NCBI GenBank assembly: GCA_008921705.1
Contig: VFFE01007088.1
Location: 1,258,809-1,322,808, forward strand
DNA length: 64,000 nucleotides
From: Burhinus oedicnemus
Lineage: Eukaryota; Chordata; Aves; Charadriiformes; Burhinidae
Reading direction: 5' to 3'
Shown: piece after piece, positions 13,836 to 25,112 of the stretch
How the letters are laid out: each line of letters begins with the position of its first letter
Position numbering within the stretch: position 1 is the stretch's first letter
Program-made: the position numbers and the translations under genes
The notes under the pieces: model-generated
Told to the model about the DNA's origin: nothing
What the model saw: only the letters and a program-made list of their open reading frames with translations
Databases searched by the model: none

Positions 13836-16830
13836 TCACATTTACTTTGAATACATGAGAGCTGCCAGAGTTAAAATCTGGACTAATTCAGTGACTGGTG
13901 ACTTCAAAGTGCTGTGTTTTTAACAAGAAGGCAGAACAGAGTCCTAACTGGAAACCAAAACTGGATCTGGAACAGAACTTGAAATATCATTTTGAAGTCC
14001 TTTTCAAACACATATATATAAAAGTCACTATTTCAAAATAGTAATTGAACTGAGATCTGGCATCCCCTAGCAGATATTTGTGCAGGACAAGAACTGTTTA
14101 GACTACTTTCAAGGCTGTAGCAAGGGTGCCCTGGTTGCTCCATACTGCTCTTCAGAGTCTCACTGGGCTTGTTCACTCAGAGGCCTGCTTCCAGTGACCT
14201 CCAGTAAACAGCCTTTAACGGAAGAGGGCTGGCAGTAGCTTTGATTCTTGTTCTTCTAGATCTGTCAGTTGTGTGGTTATTACTAATGATGTGCCCTGTA
14301 GGTGACAGTAGGCCTAAGTTTCTCAAGCCTTTTCCCATTGGTCCTATGGTGTGCCTTACTGGGTTGGTATGTTTACATGTATGTGTTTCTGTGCTTCCAC
14401 AATCTATATTTGTCTGTGTGCATTCATCTATTGGGTAGTGGCAGTTCAGCCTGTTCATTAGTCCTGTCTCCCACTCCCCTGCCTGAACTGCCAGTAGTTA
14501 ACTGCAATGCTTCACCTTATTTGCAGCCTTACCTGGGGCATTACAGATTTAGGCAGAGGGAAACTGCTTTTCTGGCCTGGGAACATCACTGATGCCTGTT
14601 CTGAGGCAAGGAAACAAAGATGTAGGCTAAAGTAACTTCTGGCTGAAGGTCTGTGCTCCAGGTGTGCCCCATTCATACAACATTTCCATTCTCGTATTTG
14701 TAACTCTTCATAATAGAGTATGTAATATGTAAGCTTTCTCCATTTCTTCACAATATGGAAAGGTATTCTGCTGTTCCTGCTTTTTCTGAGTAAAGCCCAG
14801 GAGGAATGAAAAATTTGGTCTCTGCTTTACTCAGCATATTAAGCAACCAGCCCAGGCCAGATAGAAAATTCTTTCAAATACAGGTCTCCCTGTGGGCAGC
14901 AGCACTGTGCCACTTTGACATCCAGCAATAATTTTAAATGAGAGTGATTTATTTTTCTTTAGAAGGCAGCAGATGGCAGCAAAGTTGTACAGATGTGCCA
15001 GACTAGTAGAAGAAAAATATCTTAGTACACATACTCTAACAACATTCCATGGAAAAAATGTATCATTTGTTTCTGTCTGTCTTACAGTGTGGTTAAGACA
15101 ATAAATCAAGTTTAATAGCCCTCGTGCACTTGTAATGTGAGGGGTTTTTCCCCCCCCATTGCCAGGAGTTAACGAAATCAGATTGGGACAAGATGATGTG
15201 AATTATCACTCAATAAATCATCTTTGTCTCTCCAGGAGTCACTTCTTTGTGCAAATCTTTTTATATCCTTCATTAAACAGATACTGATTGCCTTGTGCAA
15301 ATATTATCACAAAGTGCTAGACTGTCTCTTTGTGGATCCTGATTGATACAGGAGCTTTGACTGCCAGTTTCTGCTCTGAGCTATGTACACCACTCACTCT
15401 CTCATTTGAGTTAGTTGTCTGGATACAACCTTTTCTGAGGCTTTAAAATAGGCGATGAGATTTTTTTTTTTTTTTAAGTAGAGAGAAGAGAGAGAGAAGG
15501 AAGGAAATGCTACTATATAAAGTCATAGTGCTTAAAACACTACAAAATCCTACTGCATTAAATAAAAAATGAAATCTGGGTTTTGGACGAGAACACTGGA
15601 AGTTTCTGGGATTCAGTCCCTACTCATGAACACATTTAGTGCCACACTTGACACGTGTGTTTGTTGAAGCTGTCATTGCCAGCAGCACCACATCCACTTA
15701 AGAGGAGCAGCAATGATCATACATTGCTGAACTCATTTCAGATTGAGCTGAGAGTCTGGATTTGAATTACCTCTTTATCAAAAAGAGTTCCTGTCCCATA
15801 CTTCTACCTTTTAGTAGTTTCTTCAGTCTTCAGAACCAGAACTTGTGGATAAATGAAAGCAAAACTTACAATACAATCTTTCAGTATAAAAATAGACATG
15901 TTTTTGAAAGAAAGCTGAGGCTTAGATTTTTTTTCCTGCTGAAGTCAGTAGAAGTTTTGTTTCAATTAGATGGGATCAGTCTCAGGCCTGGGATTTGGTG
16001 TTGAGATTCCTATCTGGCTCACCAGTTCATCACCACCAGGATGTCTGTAGGCAGTTAGGAGACTAATGATATATGCCAGTTGCATATTTTTCATGTTGTT
16101 TATCAATAAAAGGCCAGACTATGAATTTGTTCCTTATGCAGAATGAGAGGCAGAGCTGCACAGCCCCAGGAAAAAAATGTCTTAGAAAAAGTGACTTAGA
16201 AATCCATCACTTTTTCCTTGTCTTTAAAGAGAACAAATTTACTTTACAAGGTGCAGCTGTCTTCTTTCAGTGTGCAGACTCAGATCTGCTCCAGAGTCCT
16301 TATATACAGGCAGGGAAGTGTAGTGGCCTCTGAGAGTTTACTGCCTTCTAGCAGAGCTCCATAATAGTCAGGTCATGTAAGGGGAAACGAGGAACCCACA
16401 CACCCTTTTGTCCTCTCCTGTAACAGCAGCGGGATGAATTACATGGTGGCCTTTTAGTCTTTGAGTGTTTCAGTTTCATGGTAACTCCTGTGGCAGTAAC
16501 CACCTATTAAAAGGACAATAACCATGTTTGTTTGATGAACTGCTTAGTTTGCTCCTGAACTAACAGATAAGATCCGTTACGTTTGTTCTCCTGTTTCTGC
16601 CAATAGCGCTGGACATCAGAGATTAAGACCCAGACATTTGTTTGTTTATTTTTACACCACGTTAGCAAAGTATGAAGAAAATATAAACTATTTTATAATT
16701 GCTGGAAAAGTTACATGTAATTTGCAAACTGACAAATCTGGGATGTGATAGTTCACTGAAAGTATTGGAGGAATATTTATTTTGCAGACCTATTTTGTGA
16801 GTCAGAATTTATTACAAAATATTTGCCTTC
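13836..16830. other. intergenic DNA, no gene seen
   Basis: This holds a pure T15 run at 15461-15475 followed by a GA-rich stretch to about 15510. Short frames (96 codons or fewer) match nothing recognised. Confidence 0.5.
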
Positions 16831-16910
16831 AGCTGGGTTGCACGGATCTTTCCTGACTTCGGAAAAACCCAGGCTTTTGTAAGTGGATGGGAGACTCAAG
16901 GAGGTCTAGT
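16831..16910 (+). repeat. possible 5S rRNA-derived SINE relic
   Basis: GGTTGCACGGATCT, then CTGACTTCGGAA, then AAGTGGATGGGAGACTC occur in the same order and approximate spacing as the 5S rRNA segments CCCGATCTCGTCTGATCTCGG and TACTTGGATGGGAGACC (box C region). Several amniote SINE families (AmnSINE1, 5S-derived SINEs) carry such a head. The first 25 nt and the 3' end of 5S are missing, so it is not a functional 5S gene. The tail family is not recognisable. Confidence 0.4.
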
Positions 16911-17969
16911 TAAATGTTTGGTAAAAGTTATCACAGAATCAAACAAAGTCAAAAGATTTCATTTGGCCTCCTCATTGCTGTTGCTTGTTGCTGGGAATTT
17001 TGCAAGCAAAACACTCCAGTCTTATCAAATCATTAACATTGATACTAGTCTTAATGGGACCGTTTGTTTTTCATTTGGAGACATTCTAGTTATCAAACAT
17101 TTTGACTAGTGTATATAGCATGTAGTAAAAAGGCTTTTACACAGCAAAGTTCTTTACCTCATGAACAAATTATGCTCCTTCTCCTACATGGCGCTGCTCC
17201 AAAGAATTAAGTATTTAAAAATTAAAACTATTTCAAAGCTGACACAAATTATTTGGTGAAAAAAACTGTTCTTTAAGAAATATTTGGATAATAAAAGCAA
17301 ACCCTTGTGAACACAATAAACAAATTTTAGTTAGGCATAATTGGATTTAGTTATTGGTTGTATTCAGTCATGCTGGAATTTTTTCTCCTGATGCCTGTGT
17401 GCTCTACACTACTTAAGTATGATGTGAGATAATATAAAATGGTGTATTGACGGCACAAGGAAAATATTTGGATGGCTGTCTGGAGTTGCCATTATTGGCT
17501 TTAATTATGACTTGCTGTCCTTTGGGTACTAAATGAGCCAGAAAAGGCTTCATATGTGCCAAAGTATTCATTAGTATTCCCCTTTCTGTCGTTGTACTTG
17601 CAGAAAAAGTTTATATCTGGCACCTGACTGCAGTTCTTATTAGCACAGACCAAGATGCTTTGCAGATTTTGATAATCATCTGAAACTACACCAGTGTCTC
17701 TACTTTTTGGATACAGTAAAAGTTGTTCCTAGGTAACAGTGGCAGAACTCTTAGACCGCTTTCTGATGTAACTGGAGAACAAGCATTTTTTTGCAGTCCT
17801 CCATGTGACATGGCTGCTTAAAAGTAAGTTTTGTGGTACCAGTTGGAGAAAGAAAAATAATTACTTGTTTCCCTCCTCCAGGTTAGGGGACCTGCACTAG
17901 GACTTTATGGGAAAGCGCTTGTATATCAGCATTTTAGGCCCCTTGACACCATTCCATATAGCACTATCA
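16911..17969. other. intergenic DNA, no gene seen
   Basis: AT-rich DNA lies between the possible 5S-derived relic and the CR1 insertion. No coding region or repeat was recognised. Confidence 0.5.
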
Positions 17970-19347
17970 ATAGAGGATCCAGGCAACTACAGGCGTGTCA
18001 GCCTAACCTCAGTACCAGGAAAGATCATAGAACGGATCATCCTGAGTGCACTCACGCAGCATGTGAAGGACAACCAGGGGATCAGGCCCAGCCTGCATGG
18101 GTTCATGAAAGGCAGGTCCTGCTTGACCAACCTGATCTCCTTTATGACCAGATAACCCGCCTGGTGGATGAAGAAAAGGCTGTGGATGTTGTCTACTTGG
18201 ACTCTAGTAAGGCCTTCGACACAGTCTCCCACAGCAGTCTGCCAGAGAAGCTGGCGGCCCATAGCTTAGACAGGTATACTCTTCGCTGGGTTAAGAACTG
18301 GCCAGATGGCCAAGCCCAGGGAGTTGTGGTGAATGGTGTTAAATCCAGTTGGCGGCAGGTCTCAAGCGGTGTTCCTCGGGGCTCAGTTTTGGGGCCAGCC
18401 TTGTTTAACATCTTTATTGATGATCTGGACGAGGGGATTGAGTGCACCCTCAGTAAGTTTGCAGATGACACCAAATTAAGCAGGAGTGTCGCTCTGCTTG
18501 AGGGTAGGAAGGCTCTGCAGAGGGATCTGGACAGACTGGATCGATGGGCTGAAGCCAACTGCATGAGGTTTAACAAGGCCAAGTGCCGGGTCCTGCACTT
18601 CGGTCACAGCAACCCCAGGCAACGCTACAGGCTTGGGGAGGAGTGGCTGGAAAGCTGCCTGGCAGAAAAGGATCTGGGGGTCCTGGTGGACAACCGCCTG
18701 AACGTGAGCCAGCAGTGCGCCCAGGTAGCCAAGAAGGCTAACGGCATCCTGGCCTGTATCAAGAATAGCGTGGCCAGCAGGAGTAGGGAAGTGATCGTGC
18801 CCCTGTACTCAGCACTGGTGAGGCCGCAGCTTGAGTACTGTGTTCAGTTTTGGGCACCACAGTATAGGAGGGACATTGAGGTGCTGGGGCGTGTCCAGAG
18901 AAGGGCAATGAAGCTGGTGAGGGGACTGGAAAACATGCCTTATGAGGAGTGGCTGAAGGAATTAGGATTGTTTAGTTTGGAGAAGAGAAGGCTGAGGGGA
19001 GACCTCATTGCTCTCTACAACTACCTGAAAGGAGGTTGTAGTGAGATGGGTGCTGGTCTCTTCTCTCAAGTAACTAGCGATAGGACAAGAGGAAAGGGGT
19101 TCAAGTTGCGCCAGGGGAGGTTTAGGCTTGACATTAGGAAAATTTTTTTCACTGAAAGAGTTATCAAACATTGGAACAGGCTGCCCAGGGAGGTGGTTGA
19201 GTCACCATCCCTAGATGTGTTTAAAAGTTGTGTAGATATGGTGCTTACAGACATGGTTTAGTGGCAGACGTGGTAGAGTAAGGTCAATGGTTGGACTAGA
19301 TGATCTTAAAGGTCTTTTCCAACCTAAATGATTCTATGATTCTATGA
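17970..19347 (+). mobile_element. CR1 LINE, 5'-truncated, reverse transcriptase C-terminal part
   Basis: This is the 3' 1.4 kb of a CR1 non-LTR retrotransposon ORF2. Reverse-transcriptase motifs are readable: [16 protein letters not shown] (17973 on), [50 protein letters not shown] and the catalytic FADDTKL (about 18460). The [15 protein letters not shown] and [14 protein letters not shown] thumb/tail motifs follow, with a stop at 19261. The 3' UTR ends in tandem ATTCTATG octamers at 19329-19347, the diagnostic CR1 tail. A single-base frameshift near 18137-18160 splits the reading frame, and both 5' truncation and the frameshift make it non-autonomous. The long intact frame of 365 codons suggests a fairly young insertion. 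Confidence 0.95.
18164..19261 (+). pseudogene. CR1 reverse transcriptase ORF2 fragment (365 codons, defective)
   Basis: This is the longest open frame of the window. It begins at the [15 protein letters not shown] block, keeps the FADD active-site motif and ends with the CR1 C-terminal [10 protein letters not shown] region. The preceding part of the polymerase lies in another frame (17907-18155, about +1 relative) because of a small indel. The endonuclease domain and ORF1 are absent. It is a retrotransposon remnant, not a host gene. Confidence 0.93.
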
Positions 19348-22024
19348 ATAATGGAGCCACAAAAATCTTTCTGAGATAAAAATAGCCTTTGGTATCTATT
19401 TTGCTAATAAAAAACTGTCTATAGTGAAGTACTTTTTCTTTGCCGTAGGGTGTTTCTAGGGTAGGTGCAAAACAAAATAACTTCTGAAGAAGATTCCATG
19501 AACTCTCCTGACGCTTCAATGTGGAGGCTCTGCTGAGAATGGTGACCACCCCTTTGTCATCCACTCCTGAACAGACTGGTGGACAAGGATGAATTCCGGC
19601 TCCAATACATTTTTACCATTGCAAAAGTTAATTTTAATTTAGAACCTTGTTTGAACTGAATTTATAGTCATGTTTTAAGCAGCCTTTGAAATGCGGGCCT
19701 GTAGGGCACCAGACTCTTCTTAGAAACAAATACTTTAACTAAGGTGTTGTGTAAACAGGTGATCCTGATTTTGGAGGTATTTGATGACGTCTTCCACTTC
19801 TCATCTATCAAATTAGAGCATAAGCTGGCCTTGACCGAAGCACACAGCTCTTCTTGAACTTTGGGGACTTTAAGAGGAAGTTTGCTTTCATGGGCTGATA
19901 TTGTTTCACAGTCTTGTTCTCCCTGAAACCTCAGGGGTTTCAAAATCCTCACACTCTTCAGAGATTTTAATCTACTTCATGCATGGATTTCAGCTACTGT
20001 TTAAAGGTTAGTGCCCAACATTTTGCTTTGCAGGATGTTCGTAGTGAAAAGATGCTTAACCAAAGCTCTTCAGTAATGTCTCCTGCATGGGCAAGAGGAA
20101 GAGCTTGGTCTTTATGCTTTAAAAGACATGGTTTCAAAGGCTTTTTGGGGGATGGAGAGAATTTTAAAAAAATAGTATTTCTTTTCTTTAGTTGCTGTTT
20201 ATTGCAACTATGGAGTTTTGCTTCTCCCTACAAGCGCGGCAGGTGGTGCTCTTGATCCTTCCAAACGGAAATTGCACTTACCAGTCTCCGGTAATGTCGG
20301 CATTATGCCATCCAGCACCAGCTTGCTGGTTTTAGCCCTGTCCGTTAGTCCAAGGACCTTTCAGTTTTGAGTGAAGTGTTTTCTGTCAGTGAAAGGGAAA
20401 GGAGGGAAGAAAAGGTATTTTAAGCGGCGACTGGGTTTTGGCAGTAAATGAAGAAAAGATCAATACAAACAGAAGTAGCTAGTTGGCAAGTACATGCTTA
20501 ACCACACCATAGCCCAATCTAGCCTTATGTCACAAGTTTAGAAGACAAAGATGCCGGCTGTGTAACCATAAGTAAAACACTGTAGCTATTGAATTGTATG
20601 GTTCTGTTGAAGTCATTTCTGTTGTGCTATGTAATTTAAGTAGGATCATGCCTTCACCTACACATTGTAATTTCCCACCGCAAGCACCCCAAAACTTATA
20701 AGCAGCAACTTTTCTAATTTCAGGGTCTTTCACGATTTGAGAATAGGCACTTGCTTGTTTCTCAGATGGCAGCCGTAAGCTGTGCTGAAGATCATGCATT
20801 TGCTGTCACCCCTTACATCTTACAAAATCTGGATCAGAAAAGCCATCAGCAGTAGAGAGGTAAATTCTCTTCCGGCTGTTAACAAACAGATGGTAATTAA
20901 AACTGGCAAGTGTCAATATATATATGCATTTTTTTAAAAAAGAACATTTCAAGTGGAAAACCCACCTCTCAAGATTCCAAAATTTTCAGCTGAAAATGTT
21001 TAGGAGAGTAACTAAAAATAGGTAATTCAGAGCAGAACTTCAAAACTTTGGGGAGAAAAATCACTCTGAATATATGCCAGGTATCTAGTCAGCTGGACTC
21101 CTACCCAAGCTTTTTTGCAGCAGTATTCCTGGAAAAGCTTCATTGCCAGTTCTTCTGAATTTTTCTTGTAAATATATGTTCCTTAGGCATTTAGTATTAA
21201 GCAAAAAAATATGCCCATTTCATTTATTCTAGTGACATTTAGTGCTGCTGTACCCCAGTCCTCTCCTGTGTATGTTAACTATGTTCAGAGATACTGTAAA
21301 ATAGGGGAAATTGTATGTTTTATCCAAAATGTTATTCAAATACACTTGTTTAGTGTTTAAATTTGTTTTCTTGGCATGCAAAGAGTAGACACCAATAGAT
21401 GGTGCTCTTGGTGCATTAAAAGGTTCAGTTTCACATTTGTTTTCTGGTCTGTGGTTGGAATTTGGTGGGTTTTTTTTTTAAAAAAAAAAGAGAGAGAAAA
21501 AAAGAACAAAACAACAAAATCCCTAATGCTAAGCTTTTATCCAAGATGTTCTGCCCGCATTGAACCGGTCACTGTTTAACTTTAACCTGAACTGTGGCCC
21601 AGGAAATCCTTCAACATAAATAACCTTGGAAGCTGCCATGACCATTTTTGGAACGTGCTCCCTCAATAAATCTGTTACTTTGTTGTGCAATGTTGAAGTG
21701 TGCAGTTGTTTCTCTGATTAATTAGGGCAAAAAATAAACTTGCACGATCAATCCAAGTTGTGACACGATTCAGCCCTGGCTGGAATATGTGGGTAGAAAA
21801 GGCCTTAGAGCTTTCCCACCAGATCTGCCCTGGGATTTTAAGATGCATGCTTGCTTTTGAGTTTACTTGATTTGACTACATAGATGGCTACTAACAAAGC
21901 CTGTAACTGAAGAGTTTTAAGTCTGTTACAGAACTGCCATGCTAGGTTTGTAAGGGTAGGATTGAACAATGTAAGAAATCATTCATCTTGACCACCTGCC
22001 TCCAGTAAAGACAACGTAACAGGA
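19348..22024. other. intergenic DNA downstream of ADM
   Basis: No gene was recognised. A T10/A10 foldback followed by an A/G-rich tract occupies 21470-21520. Confidence 0.5.
21470..21520. repeat. T-run/A-run foldback and purine-rich tract
   Basis: A run of T is followed directly by a run of A (junction 21479/21480) and then an AG- and AAC-rich tail to about 21520. This is simple low complexity, possibly the residue of a poly(A)-ended insertion. Confidence 0.8.
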
Positions 22025-22042
22025 CTAGTTTATGTAATAGTG

Positions 22043-22053
22043 TTTATTTTATT
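22043..22053 (-). promoter_or_regulatory. ADM: ADM poly(A) signals
   Basis: Two overlapping AATAAA hexamers occur on the minus strand (TTTATT at 22043-22048 and 22048-22053 on the plus strand). They are followed by T/G-rich sequence around 22000-22020, as expected downstream of a cleavage site near 22020-22030. Confidence 0.7.
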
Positions 22054-22209
22054 TCACATATTACCCATGGAGAACAGCTGATACATTCTCTACATCTTTC
22101 ACCAGTCTGGAATGCAAGATTTAAAAAGGTATGGAAAAAGAGTTTAACGTTTGACATTCACGATATGAAAAATAGAGGGGATACAATGTTTTAAAATGCC
22201 CTTATACAA

Positions 22210-22222
22210 TATATATATATAT
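22210..22222. repeat. (TA)n in the distal ADM 3' UTR
   Basis: Alternating AT lies inside the inferred 3' UTR, about 170 nt before the poly(A) signal. Confidence 0.85.
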
Positions 22223-23157
22223 AAAACGTATAAAAATAAAATATATTTTCAAAAAAAGATACAAACAGGACATGACACAGGACAATCTTAAATATCGATA
22301 CGTATCTCATGATCCACACACACCGCACTTATAATTAACAAAAACCACGTACAATTGCACTTTTCCTCTCTGTGACGTTCAAGTATATCGCAGTCCCCGC
22401 AGGGACTAGTGAGTGTCCGATTCCCTGCCGGGTGCAGATAACGCAGAGGGTAGAGCAGATGCGAGCGACCTGTCCTTGCCGAGGGCTGAACGCGCACCCC
22501 CAAACCCCTCTTGGGGCAGAGGGCGAGGCCGGGGCCGCGGACCCCGGGCCCGGGGGTGCCGCGCAGCAGCCGGCGCCCGCCGGCGGGTCCCCCCGGCCGC
22601 GGGGCTCCCCTGAGCAGCCCCTCCTCGGGGCAGACGGGGCAGGGGCAGCTCTGAGCGCAGCCCGCCGACAGGGAAGGCCCGGCCTCCCCCGGGTGCAGCG
22701 GCGGGGCAGGGGCGACATGGCGGCCGGCGGGGCAGCGGCGCTTCGGGCGGCGGCGGGCCGGGCGCCTTCCAGTCCCAGGCGGCGGCGGGCGCGGGAGCCG
22801 GCGGTTCTTCGCCCGGGGAGGGTAAAGAGTCAGTGACCGCCCCGCCGCTGCGGCGGACGGGGGGAGCAGCCCCTACGCGTCCCCAGCAGGACGCGGCCTT
22901 CACAGCTTCCCCGCGCCGTCTCTCCGCGCCGAGCGCGGGCGGAGGCGGCGGCACCGGCCGCCCCTCGCCCTTGCCGCGCCCCGGCGGCGCGGCCCGCCGC
23001 TCCGCCGCCCCTGGCCCAGGGAGGGCGCGCCGGGTTCCCGCCCGGGCAGGCGCTTCTCCACGAATCCTGGCGGCGGCTCCCGAGCGGCGGCAGAGCTCCG
23101 GAGCGTCCGTGCCTCAGTCCATGCATCCGAGACGGCCTCGGCCGGGTAGCGCGGCGC

Positions 23158-24516
23158 TCAGACCCCGAGGACGGGGGCGAGGGGCTGCGCCCGCCGCGTC
23201 CGGGGGCGCCGCCCGGCCCGGGAGGAACGCGGCGGGCTGGGGCGCTCGGGCAGGGAACGCCGCCTGCGGCCGTAGCCCTGGGGGCTGATCTTGCTGGCGG
23301 GGGCGGCGTCGTCCTTATCCTTGTCGGTCAGCTGGTAGATCTGGTGGGCCAGCTTCTGCACCGTGCACGTCCCGAACCGGCACCCCGTGCGGATGGCTTG
23401 GAAGTGGGGGAAGCTGTTAATGCTCTGGCGGTAGCGCTTGACGCGGATGTGAGCATCCTCCCGGCTGCTGCGAGGCAGGAAGAGAGAGCGGGCATGAGAA
23501 AAACGCAGTGGGGCCCCGGAGGAGGGGACCCGGTGGGCCCGGGGCGGGGAGGGCAGGGAGCCCCCCAGGCTGGAGGCGGGCCCGTCCCGGCGGTGCAGAA
23601 CTCCCCCCCACCACCCCTCGGCTCTGCCCTCCGCCGGGCGGCGGGTGAGGGGCGATTTGGTCGGAGAGCAGAGCTTGCTGCCGATGGGAGGAGAGGTCCC
23701 GCCGTTTTATGGCTGTTACTTTATCTACGGATCCAGAGCTCAAGTTACTATTTATATTTGACTTTCACAGTAAAGGCGCTGCTATCTCCCGCCAGCTGAA
23801 GAGCGCGGGGAAAGGGAGGCGGGAGGCTGCTTTCAGCGCGATGCGCAGCCTGGGCAGGACCTGTCTCTGGGGCTTGGGGGATCTGCTACGAGAATAAGCC
23901 TGGATACCCAGAAACGAGGGGACCCTGAAACTTGCCACTGCCTCGAGCAAGTGCCCCAGCCCAGAAGGGGCTGGAATTTACCTGGGATGCGAGACTCGGG
24001 GATCCTCCTTCACATCCTGGGTCCGTATGAGCAGCTGCACGTCGGCGGCTGCCCCCAGCCCTCGGAGCGCGCCCGAAGGCTTCACGTCCCGCTTGGCTCG
24101 GCTCAGTGCCCATTTCGTCCATCTGAAAGGAGCGCAAGGGAAGAGGACAGCCTGTTAGAGCAAGCCTGCATGGCGGGAGCCAAACCAAATAGATTCGAGG
24201 GGAGATAATCTTTGCCAGCGCCGAGATTTTTTTTTTTTTAATTTTTTTTTCTTTTCGGATGTTTCCTGAAGGGGCATGAGGCCTTTAAGGAGCGGTGCAA
24301 TTCCCGCAGGGAATCCAGTCCCTCTGATCACGGCCGGAGCTCGGCGCGGGGGCGCGGAGGCTCCGCAGCTCCACGAGCGGGGCTGGGCGCTGGCAGGAGG
24401 ACGCGCTCCGATACTCACTTTCTTTTGAACTCTGTCGCTACGTCCACCCTTGCAGCATCCACCCCGAAGAAGGTCACAGAGCCGAGATAGAGCAGGGCTA
24501 CGTGCACTAGTTTCAT
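23158..24516 (-). CDS. ADM: preproadrenomedullin (spliced CDS 24516-24419, 24122-23982, 23467-23158)
   Basis: This encodes the secreted vasodilator hormone precursor, whose peptides act through CLR/RAMP receptors. The spliced CDS is 549 nt, 182 residues plus stop; human is 185. Residues 1-21 are a signal peptide ([12 protein letters not shown] then VTFFGVDA). Residues 22-41 match PAMP and include the KWTKWALSR core. A basic site VKR lies at 89-91, followed by mature adrenomedullin at 92-145 with the six-residue disulphide ring CRFGTC (C18-C23 of the peptide). Then comes [10 protein letters not shown], where Gly146 is the amide donor and the Arg run the cleavage site. The Arg/Pro-rich tail (151-182) is poorly conserved. 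Both junction codons are split in phase 2. Oddities: the residue after PAMP is Ala42 rather than the usual Gly, mature ADM is 54 rather than 52 residues, and exon 4 has a tandem CAGCAG acceptor. Family assignment is certain from the ring and flanking motifs. Confidence 0.96.
23982..24122 (-). other. ADM: ADM exon 3 (C-terminal half of PAMP and linker)
   Basis: The exon is 141 nt between the acceptor TTTCAG|ATGG and the donor CCCAG|GTAAAT. It completes codon 33 and encodes residues 34-79: WTKWALSR, then the dibasic KR site preceded by Ala, then a spacer containing [11 protein letters not shown]. The LIRTQDVK stretch parallels LIRPQDMK of the human precursor. The exon ends two bases into codon 80. 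Confidence 0.93.
24227..24256. repeat. T-rich tract in ADM intron 2
   Basis: Two T runs are separated by AA, lying in the middle of the 296-nt ADM intron 2. On the gene's strand they are A-rich, so they are not the polypyrimidine tract. Confidence 0.85.
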
Positions 24517-24529
24517 TCTGGCTGGGCTC
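24419..24529 (-). other. ADM: ADM exon 2 (start codon, signal peptide, N-terminal half of PAMP)
   Basis: The acceptor is CACCAG at 24530-24531 on the plus complement, and the donor AAAGAAA|GTGAGT ends the exon at 24419. The exon carries 13 nt of 5' UTR and 98 coding nt, ending two bases into codon 33 (Lys). The ATG was chosen because it directly opens a classical signal peptide, and no upstream in-frame ATG exists within the exon. Confidence 0.93.
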
Positions 24530-25112
24530 CTGGTGGAGGGAAAAGAGAAGAATTGTAAGCATGGTTGTTAATAAAAGTCAAGCAAGGTCTGTCCTTTATT
24601 TCTGGTGATTCCAGGGAGCTCCTTCCCTCGGAAAGCCCCCAGGCTACCGGGGACTTTGTGTGCGATATGAACCAGAAGCTAATATTTGCTCAACAACTTA
24701 TCACAAAGTAAATAACAGAGCCCCCAAAGTTTACGTTTGTCCAGAGTTGTACTTGCAGAGGCGGCTGAAAACCAGCAGGATTTCCAGAATACCCCCAGCG
24801 GCTTGCACTAGGATTTAGCAAACCCATGAGATCAGAGAGAGCTGGCTATCAAACGCATCGTTTCCAAACTCCAGCAAGTGTTTTGCTGCCTGGAAGCTTA
24901 TCCCCTGATAGCTCATCTTCCCACTTCACACGCAGAACCAGCTAGTTCTGGATCGTATGTTGTAAACTGAAGCTGATGCCAAGAGCCAGTGCAAGGCTCT
25001 GCAGCATAACTCCAAGCTCTTCAAAACAGTCCAGATTTCGTAGATTTTTACTTCCTCTCGACCTCCCCTGCATCTTTTGTTGTTGTTGGAGGAAAAAAAA
25101 AATAGTTCTTAC

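Larger units (their letters stand above)
22025..23157 (-). other. ADM: ADM 3' UTR
   Basis: About 1.1 kb runs from the TGA at 23160-23158 to the poly(A) signals near 22053-22043. The proximal part (about 22480-23157) is extremely GC- and CpG-rich and generates long but meaningless open frames on both strands. The distal part turns abruptly AT-rich, with a short (TA)n at 22210-22222 and one ATTTA pentamer (complement of 22289-22293) of the kind associated with rapid mRNA turnover. Whether the whole span is one exon needs transcript data. Confidence 0.75.

Noticed and set aside
16831..16910. Functional 5S rRNA gene
   Set aside because: The 5' and 3' parts of 5S are absent and the conserved blocks are mutated; at most a SINE relic.
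22335..23799. Several open frames of 100-182 codons on both strands
   Set aside because: They are Pro/Arg/Ala/Gly-rich composition artefacts over the GC-rich ADM exon 4, 3' UTR and intron 3, and they overlap each other in many frames. Only the ADM frame has family motifs.
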